A stretch of DNA of 64,000 nucleotides from NCBI GenBank assembly GCA_001772615.1, contig MEUZ01000001.1, positions 188,842 to 252,841 of the forward strand, in the 5' to 3' direction. This document shows, piece after piece, positions 51,322 through 58,891 of the stretch. Each line of letters opens with the position of its first letter. Within the stretch, counting starts at the first letter, position 1. The DNA comes from a candidate division WWE3 bacterium RIFCSPHIGHO2_01_FULL_40_23. Lineage in GTDB: Bacteria; Patescibacteria; WWE3; UBA101185; 2-01-FULL-41-18. The position numbers and the translations under genes were made by a program. Below the pieces are notes generated by a model that saw only the letters and a list, made by a program, of their open reading frames with translations, did no database searches and had not been told where the DNA came from.

Positions 51322-52695
51322 CTAATCCACATTTATATTAAGAGTCCTTTTTATATTTACAATGTCCTGCCTTAGCCTTGTGTCGGCGTTTATTTCTTTC
51401 TCTATTTTTTCAGATCCGTGCATTATCGTTGTATGATCTCTTCCTCCGAGGAGATCACCTATTGCCATAAACGGCGTTCCCGAATATTTCTTTAAAAGAA
51501 ACATGGAGACCTGCCTTGGAAGGACATACTCTTTAAGCCTTTTTGGTCCTTTTAAGTCAGTCATTTTTATGCTGTAGTAATTGCAGACTGCTTTTAGCAC
51601 CTCGTTAATATTCACATTTATTTTCCCAGGTATTACCTGGCCTAAAACTTTGGCGCTGTACTCCTTTGTGACTGCTAGCCCTTCCGCTTTTGCTTGCGTT
51701 ATTATCTGAAGAAAAGCCCCCTCAAGCTCTCTGATATTCGTCTCTACAATCTGGGCAATATAATCAACTACATCGTTCTCTACCTCTGCCCGCATCTGAT
51801 TTCTTTTCTCTCTTAAAATTGCGCTTCTTGTTTCCACATCCGGTTTTTGCATGTCAGCCACTACCCCACTTGAAAATCTTGATGTTATCCTTACATCAAG
51901 CCTTGAAAGCTCTTTCGGCGGCCTATCCGACGTGAGAACTATCTGTTTTTGCGCCATGTATAAAGCGTTAAAGGTGTGAAAGAACTCCTCCTGCGTTGCC
52001 TCCCCTCTTCCCGCTATAAACTGTATGTCATCAATTAGAAGCACATCGGCTTTTCTGAATTTGTTTCTAAATTTATTTGCAATGTAGTTTTTATTCCGCC
52101 CCTCCTGAATAGCCTCAATAAGTTCGTTCATAAAAGATTCGGCGGTTGCATAAACTACTTTTGTTTTAGGAGCGCTTTTTAAAATATGATTTCCGATGGC
52201 TTGGATCAGATGCGTTTTCCCAAGGCCGACGCCTGCATGGAGGAAGAACGGGTTATAGACCTTTCCCGGATTTTCGGTTATAGCTGTTGCTATTGCGTGG
52301 GCGAGCCTGTTGCTTGGGCCTACTATGAATGTTTCAAATGTATATTTTTGAGAAAGATTATTGTATTCATCCAGATTTTCTCTGGAAGCGCTTTCTTTGA
52401 TTTTTGCAGGTACAAACAAAGGGAGGTCGTCCGTTTTAGTCTCCACTTTCTGTTCGTCAACTTTAAAGATGATTTGGTAGTTTCCGTTTCCTATTCTATC
52501 CAGGGTGTTTTTTAGAAGACCATAAAACTTTTTGTTTAAATAATCTTTTACATGGTTGCTCGGACAAACTATTTCAAAGGTGCTTTCACTGCAGTCACCA
52601 ACCTTTGTAGGATAAAAGTATGCCTTATAAATTAATTCGGTCAGCACTGTTTGGAGCTCACCCAGTGCCGCTTTGTAAAGATCGGAAGGATTCAT
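51322..52695 (-). CDS. dnaA: Chromosomal replication initiator DnaA
   Basis: A 457-residue DnaA. Domain I is at about 1-80, domain III carries Walker A GVGLGKTHL (about residue 155) and Walker B VLLIDDIQFI, and domain IV ends with the DnaA-box-binding signature GGRDHTTIMHG. It starts replication by binding the boxes on both sides of the gene. Divergent from rpmH. Confidence 0.98.
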   Translation of the reverse strand: MNPSDLYKAALGELQTVLTELIYKAYFYPTKVGDCSESTFEIVCPSNHVKDYLNKKFYGLLKNTLDRIGNGNYQIIFKVDEQKVETKTDDLPLFVPAKIKESASRENLDEYNNLSQKYTFETFIVGPSNRLAHAIATAITENPGKVYNPFFLHAGVGLGKTHLIQAIGNHILKSAPKTKVVYATAESFMNELIEAIQEGRNKNYIANKFRNKFRKADVLLIDDIQFIAGRGEATQEEFFHTFNALYMAQKQIVLTSDRPPKELSRLDVRITSRFSSGVVADMQKPDVETRSAILREKRNQMRAEVENDVVDYIAQIVETNIRELEGAFLQIITQAKAEGLAVTKEYSAKVLGQVIPGKINVNINEVLKAVCNYYSIKMTDLKGPKRLKEYVLPRQVSMFLLKKYSGTPFMAIGDLLGGRDHTTIMHGSEKIEKEINADTRLRQDIVNIKRTLNINVD

Positions 52696-52736
52696 AAAGG
52701 TTGTATTTTTGGCAGGAACACCTCTACTTTATAAAG

Positions 52737-52745
52737 TTATCCACA
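52737..52745 (+). promoter_or_regulatory. Perfect DnaA box upstream of dnaA
   Basis: TTATCCACA at 52737-52745, in the 109-base space between dnaA and rpmH. It may be part of the origin or may serve autoregulation of dnaA. Confidence 0.85.
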
Positions 52746-52766
52746 ATTTTGTCAATGACTTTTAAA

Positions 52767-52795
52767 TTGACTAACCCTCCCTTCTTGTATAGTAT
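52767..52795 (+). promoter_or_regulatory. Promoter of the rpmH operon
   Basis: TTGACT at 52767-52772 and TAGTAT at 52790-52795 with a 17-base spacer, ten bases before the rpmH start codon; the leader would be very short or absent. Confidence 0.55.
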
Positions 52796-52804
52796 TCTTA
52801 GGTT

Positions 52805-52957
52805 ATGCCAAAGAGAACATACCAGCCGAAAAAGAGAAAAAGGGCAAAAAAGCACGGCTTTATGAAAAGGATGTCAGGGCCCGGCGGAAGAAACGTTTTG
52901 AAAAGGAGAAGAGCTAAAGGCAGAGCCGCCCTTACCGTTTCAAAACACTCAAAATAA
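52805..52957 (+). CDS. rpmH: 50S ribosomal protein L34
   Basis: A 50-residue L34 read directly from the sequence: MPKRTYQPKKRKRAKKHGF and a typical basic C-terminal half ending with LTVSKHSK. Its stop TAA overlaps the rnpA start (TAATG). It is a structural protein of the large ribosomal subunit and the usual first gene of the operon flanking the origin. Confidence 0.97.
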   Translation: MPKRTYQPKKRKRAKKHGFMKRMSGPGGRNVLKRRRAKGRAALTVSKHSK

Positions 52958-53349
52958 TGCTACCAAAAAACTTAAGGATTACCGATAAGTTTGACTTTAA
53001 TAAAGTAAAGCGCTTTGGAAAAGTAATCCATAGCCCGCTTTTTATTCTCTCTTATCTTATTGACGGTAAAAACGAAAAGTACCCTTCAAGATTTGGGGTT
53101 ATTATTACTAATAAGATAGAAAAAAGATCAGTAAAGAGGCACAGGGCGAAACGGATACTGATCGATCTTATTTATAAAAATCTTGACAGGTTTCCTGGAA
53201 AAGGTATGTATGTTTTTATTGGCAAGCCTTTTATAACGGAAAAAAACTATGAAGAAATATCTTTTGAATTTAATCAGGTTTTATCAAAAATACCTGTCTT
53301 TGGATCAGGGGATGCTTCGCGACCTTCTTTTTCCAAATTCAAGCATTAG
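52957..53349 (+). CDS. rnpA: Ribonuclease P protein component
   Basis: A 130-residue RnpA. It has the LRITDKFDFNKVKRFGK start and the central KRSVKRHRAKRILIDLIY, the RNA-binding RNR-like motif. It supports the catalytic RNA of RNase P in maturing the 5' ends of tRNAs. The last 101 bases overlap yidD; the C-terminal SGDASRPSFSKFKH tail may be a by-product of that overlap. Confidence 0.93.
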   Translation: MLPKNLRITDKFDFNKVKRFGKVIHSPLFILSYLIDGKNEKYPSRFGVIITNKIEKRSVKRHRAKRILIDLIYKNLDRFPGKGMYVFIGKPFITEKNYEEISFEFNQVLSKIPVFGSGDASRPSFSKFKH

Positions 53350-53494
53350 GATTTGTAGGTTTTACCCCTCCTGTTCGGAGTATACGTACCAGGCAGTTGA
53401 AAAATATGGTATTTTAACGGGTGGTCTTAAGGGCCTTTTAAGGGTGTTAAGATGCAACCCCCTTTCAAAGGGTGGGGAGGATCCTCTTCTATGA
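53249..53494 (+). CDS. yidD: Membrane protein insertion efficiency factor YidD
   Basis: An 81-residue YidD with the characteristic CRFYPSCSEYTYQAV segment and the RVLRCNPLSKGG end. It lies 101 bases inside rnpA in another frame and ends in ATGA with yidC. YidD supports YidC in membrane protein insertion. Confidence 0.93.
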   Translation: MKKYLLNLIRFYQKYLSLDQGMLRDLLFPNSSIRICRFYPSCSEYTYQAVEKYGILTGGLKGLLRVLRCNPLSKGGEDPLL

Positions 53495-54288
53495 TTAAAG
53501 CTTTAGGCTATGTTTGGAATTTACTTCTGGTTTCACCGTTATTAAACCTTGTTGTTTTCTTTTATAAAATTTTTGACTTTAATATGGGGCTTGCCATTAT
53601 CGCGGTGTCCATTCTTGTAAAGCTTGTTACCCTTCCGTTTACCCACTCTTCACTTAAAGTTATGCAAAAGCATAAAGATCTTATGCCCGAGCTTGAGAAA
53701 CTTAAGAAAAAATATGGGCATGATAAGACAAGGCTTGCCGAAGAACAGCTTAAGCTGTACAAGGATATGGGGATAAATCCCGCTTCAGGATGTCTTACCC
53801 AGATTGTTCCCATCCTTATGATAATTGCTCTCTTTTCCGTTATAAACATTTTCTTTGGCAACCATTCTTCTTCGTTGGAAGCTATAAACACGCTTATTTA
53901 TCTTGACTTTTTAAAAATTCCGCAGGGAAGCTCTATTAACCCGGGGTTTTTATACCTTAATCTTTCAAAACCGGATCCGTTTTTTATTCTTCCGGTACTC
54001 TCCGCGCTCTTGCAATTTCTGACATCCAAAATGATGATGCCTACTTTGTCGGAGGCTGAAAAGCTTGCTAAAAAAGCCGATGACGTTAAAGATGATGTTA
54101 TGTATAATATGCAGGAGCAGATGTTATACACTGCTCCTATAATCTTTTTGATTGTAGGTTTGAAACTGCCTTCAGGAGTTGTTCTTAATATATTTGTGAC
54201 AACCCTGTTTTCATTAATACAGCAATATTTTGTTTCCGGTTTGGGGGGCTTAAAACCTCTTCTCGGAAAGTTTGGGATAAAAACATGA
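53491..54288 (+). CDS. yidC: Membrane protein insertase YidC
   Basis: A 265-residue YidC of the short Gram-positive/CPR type, without the large periplasmic domain. The ATG at 53491 overlaps the yidD stop (ATGA), and GGGGAGG provides a ribosome site. Five helices are visible; the conserved region runs from ILVKLVTLPFTHSSLK through DMGINPASGCL. It inserts and folds membrane proteins. The stop overlaps the jag start (ATGA). Confidence 0.95.
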   Translation: MIKALGYVWNLLLVSPLLNLVVFFYKIFDFNMGLAIIAVSILVKLVTLPFTHSSLKVMQKHKDLMPELEKLKKKYGHDKTRLAEEQLKLYKDMGINPASGCLTQIVPILMIIALFSVINIFFGNHSSSLEAINTLIYLDFLKIPQGSSINPGFLYLNLSKPDPFFILPVLSALLQFLTSKMMMPTLSEAEKLAKKADDVKDDVMYNMQEQMLYTAPIIFLIVGLKLPSGVVLNIFVTTLFSLIQQYFVSGLGGLKPLLGKFGIKT

Positions 54289-54755
54289 ACCCTTCTGAAG
54301 ATATAATATCTGAAATCAAAGAAATTATTGAAAAGATGCTTTATTTCATAGGCGTTTCGGCAAGGAGCGATGTGTATTTGGAAACAAATGAGAATGGAGA
54401 AGTTTACAGGGTGGATCTTTCGGGAGACGACCTTGGCGCCCTTATCGGTTACCATGGAGAAGGTCTTTTAGCTCTTCAGACAGTCCTCGCTTTAATGGTT
54501 GCGAAAAAGTTTGATAAGTTCTTTTATATAAATGTGGACGTGAACGGTTACAGGCAAGAAAGAGAGGAAAGGCTTAAAGATATGACAAAAAGGGCTGTTG
54601 ATAAGGTTTTGTTTTCACTTTCTCCCGTTGAACTTCCACCGATGGGTGCGTCGGAAAGAAGACTTATCCATATGGAGGTTTCAAAGCACCGGGGTGTCGC
54701 GTCTGAAAGCACGGGAGAGGGATTTGGGAGAAGGGTTGTAATTAAACCGTCGTAA
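54285..54755 (+). CDS. jag: RNA-binding protein Jag/KhpB, short form
   Basis: A 156-residue protein with a KH domain (GYHGEGLLALQ with the GxxG loop) and an R3H domain (R-RRLIHMEVSKHRGV region). The N-terminal Jag_N domain found in Firmicutes is missing. KhpB-type proteins bind RNA and influence division and wall growth. It begins within the yidC stop (ATGA). Confidence 0.92.
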   Translation: MNPSEDIISEIKEIIEKMLYFIGVSARSDVYLETNENGEVYRVDLSGDDLGALIGYHGEGLLALQTVLALMVAKKFDKFFYINVDVNGYRQEREERLKDMTKRAVDKVLFSLSPVELPPMGASERRLIHMEVSKHRGVASESTGEGFGRRVVIKPS

Positions 54756-54763
54756 TTATTAAT

Positions 54764-55891
54764 ATGAAATTTACCTGTCTTCAGGAAAATCTTGTAAAAG
54801 GTCTTTCAACCGTGGGTAAGGCCGTTTCTTTAAAAGGATCTCTTCCCGTACTCTCAAATGTTCTTATTTCTTCGGATAACGGCAGGCTTAAATTATCAGC
54901 GACTAATCTTGAGACTGCGATAACGACTTGGATAGGTGCTTCCATTGACAGAGAGGGTGCTGTTACCATTCCGGCCAGGATTTTATCAGAGTTTGTTTCA
55001 AACCTCCCACCTTCCAGCATTGTGGGTGAGGTTGAGGGAAATATCCTTAAACTTTCGTGCGAAAAAGCTTTATCCAAGTTTAACGGGCTTGACGCTTCAG
55101 AGTTTCCCGACCTTCCTGTGTTTACGGAGGATTCCCATTTGAATATTGACTCAAAGCTATTTGGAGAAGCCGTTTTGGAGGCCGCTTTTGCCGCTGCGGT
55201 GGATGAAAGCAGGCCAGTTTTAACGGGCGTTTTGGTAAATGCTTCAAAGGACGGTCTGTATATGGTTTCAGTGGATGGGTTCAGGCTTGCTGAAAAGATT
55301 GTTTCCCTTAACGGGAAAAACCTTAAAAAACCTTTCCTCGCCGTTATCCCTGCAAAAACTCTTCTTGAGGTCGCAAGGCTTGTCGGATCGCTGAAAGATC
55401 CTCTTGAAATTTCTCTAAGTGAAGAGGGCAATCTTGTAATTTTTAAAGTCGGAGATGTCCTTATAACATCCCGTACGATAGATGGAGACTTTCCGGAGTA
55501 TAAAAAACTTATACCTGAAAAGGACAAGGGGACTACTGTTGTAAAACTTCCTGCAAAAGATTTTGTTAATGCTTTAAGGCTTTCTAATGTTTTTGCCAAA
55601 GAAGCTTCAAGCGTTGTCAGGATTAAAGTTGATTCTTCCGAGAACGCTGTTTTTGTTTTATCTTCAAACTCGGAAGTCGGAGAAAATAACAGCAAAGTTT
55701 CCGCCGAGGTTTCAGGCAAAGATATGGAAGTTGCCTTTAACTCAAAGTTTATTATGGATGTTTTTAATAATGTGAAGTCTGACGAGTTTGTTTTCTCCCT
55801 CCCTGAAAAGATAGGCCCCGGTGTCCCGGGCGTTTTTAAGCCCTCCGAAAGGGATGATCATACTTACCTCGTAATGCCCATGCAATTCTAA
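54764..55891 (+). CDS. dnaN: DNA polymerase III beta subunit (sliding clamp)
   Basis: A 375-residue clamp of typical length with three similar domains. It begins MKFTCLQENLVKGLSTVGKAV and ends with DDHTYLVMPMQF, near the family's usual LVMPMR/L end. It holds the replicative polymerase on DNA. In most bacteria dnaN directly follows dnaA; here it is the last gene of the rpmH operon. Confidence 0.97.
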   Translation: MKFTCLQENLVKGLSTVGKAVSLKGSLPVLSNVLISSDNGRLKLSATNLETAITTWIGASIDREGAVTIPARILSEFVSNLPPSSIVGEVEGNILKLSCEKALSKFNGLDASEFPDLPVFTEDSHLNIDSKLFGEAVLEAAFAAAVDESRPVLTGVLVNASKDGLYMVSVDGFRLAEKIVSLNGKNLKKPFLAVIPAKTLLEVARLVGSLKDPLEISLSEEGNLVIFKVGDVLITSRTIDGDFPEYKKLIPEKDKGTTVVKLPAKDFVNALRLSNVFAKEASSVVRIKVDSSENAVFVLSSNSEVGENNSKVSAEVSGKDMEVAFNSKFIMDVFNNVKSDEFVFSLPEKIGPGVPGVFKPSERDDHTYLVMPMQF

Positions 55892-55892
55892 C

Positions 55893-56128
55893 CCCTTTAC
55901 TAACCATAATTACGAGCACGATAGAAATCAAAAACATATCTTCTCGAAGGCACGGGATCTCGCGGTACGTTACAGAACTGTGTATTCATTACTCGCGCGG
56001 CCCCTTCCTCTCGCCATTGCTATAAAAGTATTAATTCATAAATACAAAGCAATGGCTGCGAGAATCCTTCTTTGAAGATATATTTTTGATTTCTGTTTGT
56101 TATGTTCGTAGTTCAGGTTAGTAAAGGG
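55893..56128. repeat. 236-bp imperfect palindrome between dnaN and the secretion locus
   Basis: CCCTTTACTAACC at 55893-55905 and GGTTAGTAAAGGG at 56116-56128 are perfect inverted ends. The arms stay similar for about 70 bases, including AGAAATCAAAAAxATATCTTC in both. In the centre, GCCATTGCT and AGCAATGGC form a second perfect arm with a small hairpin. The space is non-coding apart from the end of the VirB4-like gene. It may be a MITE-like element, a structured RNA, or a bidirectional transcription barrier; the sequence cannot decide. Confidence 0.8.
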
Positions 56129-58181
56129 AGGAGACCTCATCCTCATCGGGGTTTTTAGGGGCTGGGGATTGTGCGGCGGGGCTTTGTGGGTAGCCTGCTT
56201 CTACCTGCGGCGCTTTTTGAGGTTGAGCTGTCGGTTGCGGCTGCCCTTCTTTTATTATGGGAATATTATTTCCGCCCAGCGGAGCTGGCTCTTGAGGTGC
56301 TTCCTGTGGTGAAGCAGGTGGGGGAGCGGGTTTATTGTAATTTGGAACGGGCCTGTAAATCACTTTTGTCTGCGGCTGTTCTTTTAACGTTCCTTTTTCT
56401 CTTAACTTAATTAGTTCAGCAGGATTTGTTGTAACAAGCTTATATTCCTCTTCCGACGCCTCAATTTTAATCGCAACGTGGTTGCTTCCAGCAAAAAACA
56501 GCCCTTCTCCGATGCCCGCCGATAATAAAAACCTCTTTTCTCCTTCGGACAAATAAAATGTTTCGGCAACTTTATCAATTGCCGCGGGGTGCTGTTTTAA
56601 AAGCACTTGAATTGAGGAGCTCGTGATTATTGCATGCCCGTACTCGCTTGATAAGAAATCCTCAACATCTTGCGTAATTGTAGTTAAGCCTAGGAAATAT
56701 TTCCTTGCTCTTTTTGCTATGCCATATATAAATGTCGCAGAATCCTTGTTTTGCATCAGATACCACGCCTCATCAATAACAAGAATTCTTTTTCTTAAGT
56801 CTTTTTTAATTCTTGTCCATATGAAATCAAGTATTATGTATATTGCGATAGGCCTTAAAACATCCTCAAGAGACCTCGTGGAAAAAACGGTGAACTTGCT
56901 TCTTATGTCTATATTTGACCTCTGGTCAAAAATCCCTGCTAGAGAACCCTTAATATATCTTTCAAGCCTTGAGGCAAGAGCTTTTGCTTCGGGCTCTTCA
57001 AATCCAAGAAGAACTTTATATAAATCCTCCATTATCGGAGGCTCTTTTGTCCTTTGCGTTTCGGGATCCGTTGTAATTCCCTTGATTCTGTAAGCTTCTA
57101 TCAGAGATTTGTCTAAAACGGCTTCTTCAACGTTAGTCATGTTCCCAAAGATTATTTTAAAAAGTGTATGCAGGGAAAGTATTTTTTGCCCCAGCTCATT
57201 TTCGCCTTCTATGGCAACCCCCGAAAGATCAAATGGGTTTATTCTTGAAGGGGAGGATGGGGAAAATTCAATATAGTTTCCCCCTACCGCTTCGCAAAGT
57301 CTTTTGTATTCCATTTCGGGGTCAATGACTAAAATCTCGGATCCAAAAACCATAGACCTTAAAGCTTCAAGTTTAACGAAAAATGATTTTCCTGCCCCTG
57401 ATTTTGCAAAGACCACCGTGTTGGCGTTTTCCAGGGAAAACCTATCAAATATTACAAGAGAGCCGTTATGCTTGTTTATGCCATACATTATTCCTTCGTT
57501 TGCCGTAAGATCAGATGATGTAAACGGAAAGGTTGTAGCAAGGCTAGTTGTGTCCATGTTTCTCGTAATGAGAAGCTTATCAAGGCATAACGGAATAGTT
57601 GTTTGAAAGGCCTGTTCCATCTGAAGAGACGCCTGTTTTGAAATAAGAAGAAGGGAGCCAAGAGTTGATTCAACTTTTTTGGTAACCACCTCAAGCTCTT
57701 CAAGAGTGTCTGCGGGAACAGTCACATAAAATGAAAACTGGAAAAATTTTTCCACTCCTTTTACAAGCTGTTCCTGAAGGGATTGCGCGTCTTCAAGCGC
57801 GGCGCTTACTGTGGGATCAACTATTTTGCCTCTCTCTCGATCCGTTCTGACTGTCGCCTCCATTTCAGCAATTTTTCTTCTTAAGTCGTCAAGAATTCCC
57901 CTTGACTGCACGGGATAATAAAACATTGATATATCAAGAGTGTGTTCAAAATTAATAAGAGGTGAAAGCCAGTTGGCCCCGACAAACCTAGGGTATCCCG
58001 CGACAAACAGCGTTCTGTAATAAGTGTTTCCAACCCTTATATGCGTGAAATCAACTTCAATTGCAGATGGAGCTATAACGTCTTTAACGTCAACCATCCC
58101 TTCCGCAAGTTTCTTTGCGGAGCCCTCGGCGCTCTTTTCTTTTTCCAGGTCCTCCTTCTTTTTGTTTATAGGCAGTTTCAT
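56118..58181 (-). CDS. VirB4/TraC-type secretion ATPase
   Basis: A 687-residue protein. Residues about 40-240 form the VirB4 N-domain; Walker A is AKSGAGKS (259-266), Walker B is ILVIDEAW, and LVIDPEMEY lies between. The last 110 residues are proline/glutamine-rich and likely disordered. It powers a type IV secretion-like machine from the cytoplasmic side. It follows the TraC-like gene by two bases. The gene end lies within the palindrome. Confidence 0.92.
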   Translation of the reverse strand: MKLPINKKKEDLEKEKSAEGSAKKLAEGMVDVKDVIAPSAIEVDFTHIRVGNTYYRTLFVAGYPRFVGANWLSPLINFEHTLDISMFYYPVQSRGILDDLRRKIAEMEATVRTDRERGKIVDPTVSAALEDAQSLQEQLVKGVEKFFQFSFYVTVPADTLEELEVVTKKVESTLGSLLLISKQASLQMEQAFQTTIPLCLDKLLITRNMDTTSLATTFPFTSSDLTANEGIMYGINKHNGSLVIFDRFSLENANTVVFAKSGAGKSFFVKLEALRSMVFGSEILVIDPEMEYKRLCEAVGGNYIEFSPSSPSRINPFDLSGVAIEGENELGQKILSLHTLFKIIFGNMTNVEEAVLDKSLIEAYRIKGITTDPETQRTKEPPIMEDLYKVLLGFEEPEAKALASRLERYIKGSLAGIFDQRSNIDIRSKFTVFSTRSLEDVLRPIAIYIILDFIWTRIKKDLRKRILVIDEAWYLMQNKDSATFIYGIAKRARKYFLGLTTITQDVEDFLSSEYGHAIITSSSIQVLLKQHPAAIDKVAETFYLSEGEKRFLLSAGIGEGLFFAGSNHVAIKIEASEEEYKLVTTNPAELIKLREKGTLKEQPQTKVIYRPVPNYNKPAPPPASPQEAPQEPAPLGGNNIPIIKEGQPQPTAQPQKAPQVEAGYPQSPAAQSPAPKNPDEDEVSSLY

Positions 58182-58183
58182 CT

Positions 58184-58891
58184 TTACTCCTCTAATATGG
58201 CAGGTTCAACTATCGCCACTTTAAAATCATCCACTCTTGCTTTTATCCTTTGCTCATGGACTGATGAGGGATTATAAATGTCAAAAAACAACTCAACAAG
58301 CTCCTGGGTGTTTAACTGTCTTGTTTTTATGCCGATTCTTGCGAATTCTTTAACAATGTTGTCTCTTTTAGGATACAACTCGGCCGTCGCATTTTTGATT
58401 ACATGCGGGACATTTACCGTCATTCTTTTGTTTCTTGAGCCTGTCAAAAGTGATATGAAATCAAAAGGCCCGCCTCCCTGCTGCCTTGGGACATCAACTG
58501 TTCCCCCTGAAGGAATGGCCACGTAAAAACTTTTATCCAAAACTTCATTTCTTTGTATTAAATCCTGCACAAACTTTCTGTAAGACTGCGCCTGGATACG
58601 AAGAAGAGGGTCTTTAATTTTACTTTCAACAGCCTTTACTTTTTCTATGTAGTTTGTAATATCAAGTCTTTTGCTTCTTAAAATGACCTGAATGGGGAAC
58701 GAAAGAGAGTTTAAAAGGGCGGAAAACGCGGCTATTATGGCGTCCTGCTCTATTTCGGAGAGGAGGTCAAAGTTAACGGCAGTCGTTTTAAGAACCAGTG
58801 TCACTCCTCCATTTTTTAAGACCACAAGATCATCAGTTATTGTTTCTATATCAAGGTGATCTTGTGTTGAGTAATTTACTTTCTGACTCAT
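58184..58891 (-). CDS. TraC/VirB4 N-terminal-like protein
   Basis: A 235-residue protein that begins with a region like YSTQDHLDIETITDDLVVLKNGG found at the start of TraC-type ATPases, with no Walker motifs. In CPR genomes such a protein regularly precedes VirB4, as a split N-terminal domain. Overlaps the PrgI gene by four bases (ATGA). Confidence 0.8.
   Translation of the reverse strand: MSQKVNYSTQDHLDIETITDDLVVLKNGGVTLVLKTTAVNFDLLSEIEQDAIIAAFSALLNSLSFPIQVILRSKRLDITNYIEKVKAVESKIKDPLLRIQAQSYRKFVQDLIQRNEVLDKSFYVAIPSGGTVDVPRQQGGGPFDFISLLTGSRNKRMTVNVPHVIKNATAELYPKRDNIVKEFARIGIKTRQLNTQELVELFFDIYNPSSVHEQRIKARVDDFKVAIVEPAILEE

Noticed and set aside
54781..55719. 312-codon open frame on the minus strand inside dnaN
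   Set aside because: It is fully antisense to dnaN, has no domain and is serine/threonine-rich as expected for a shadow of an AT-rich gene.
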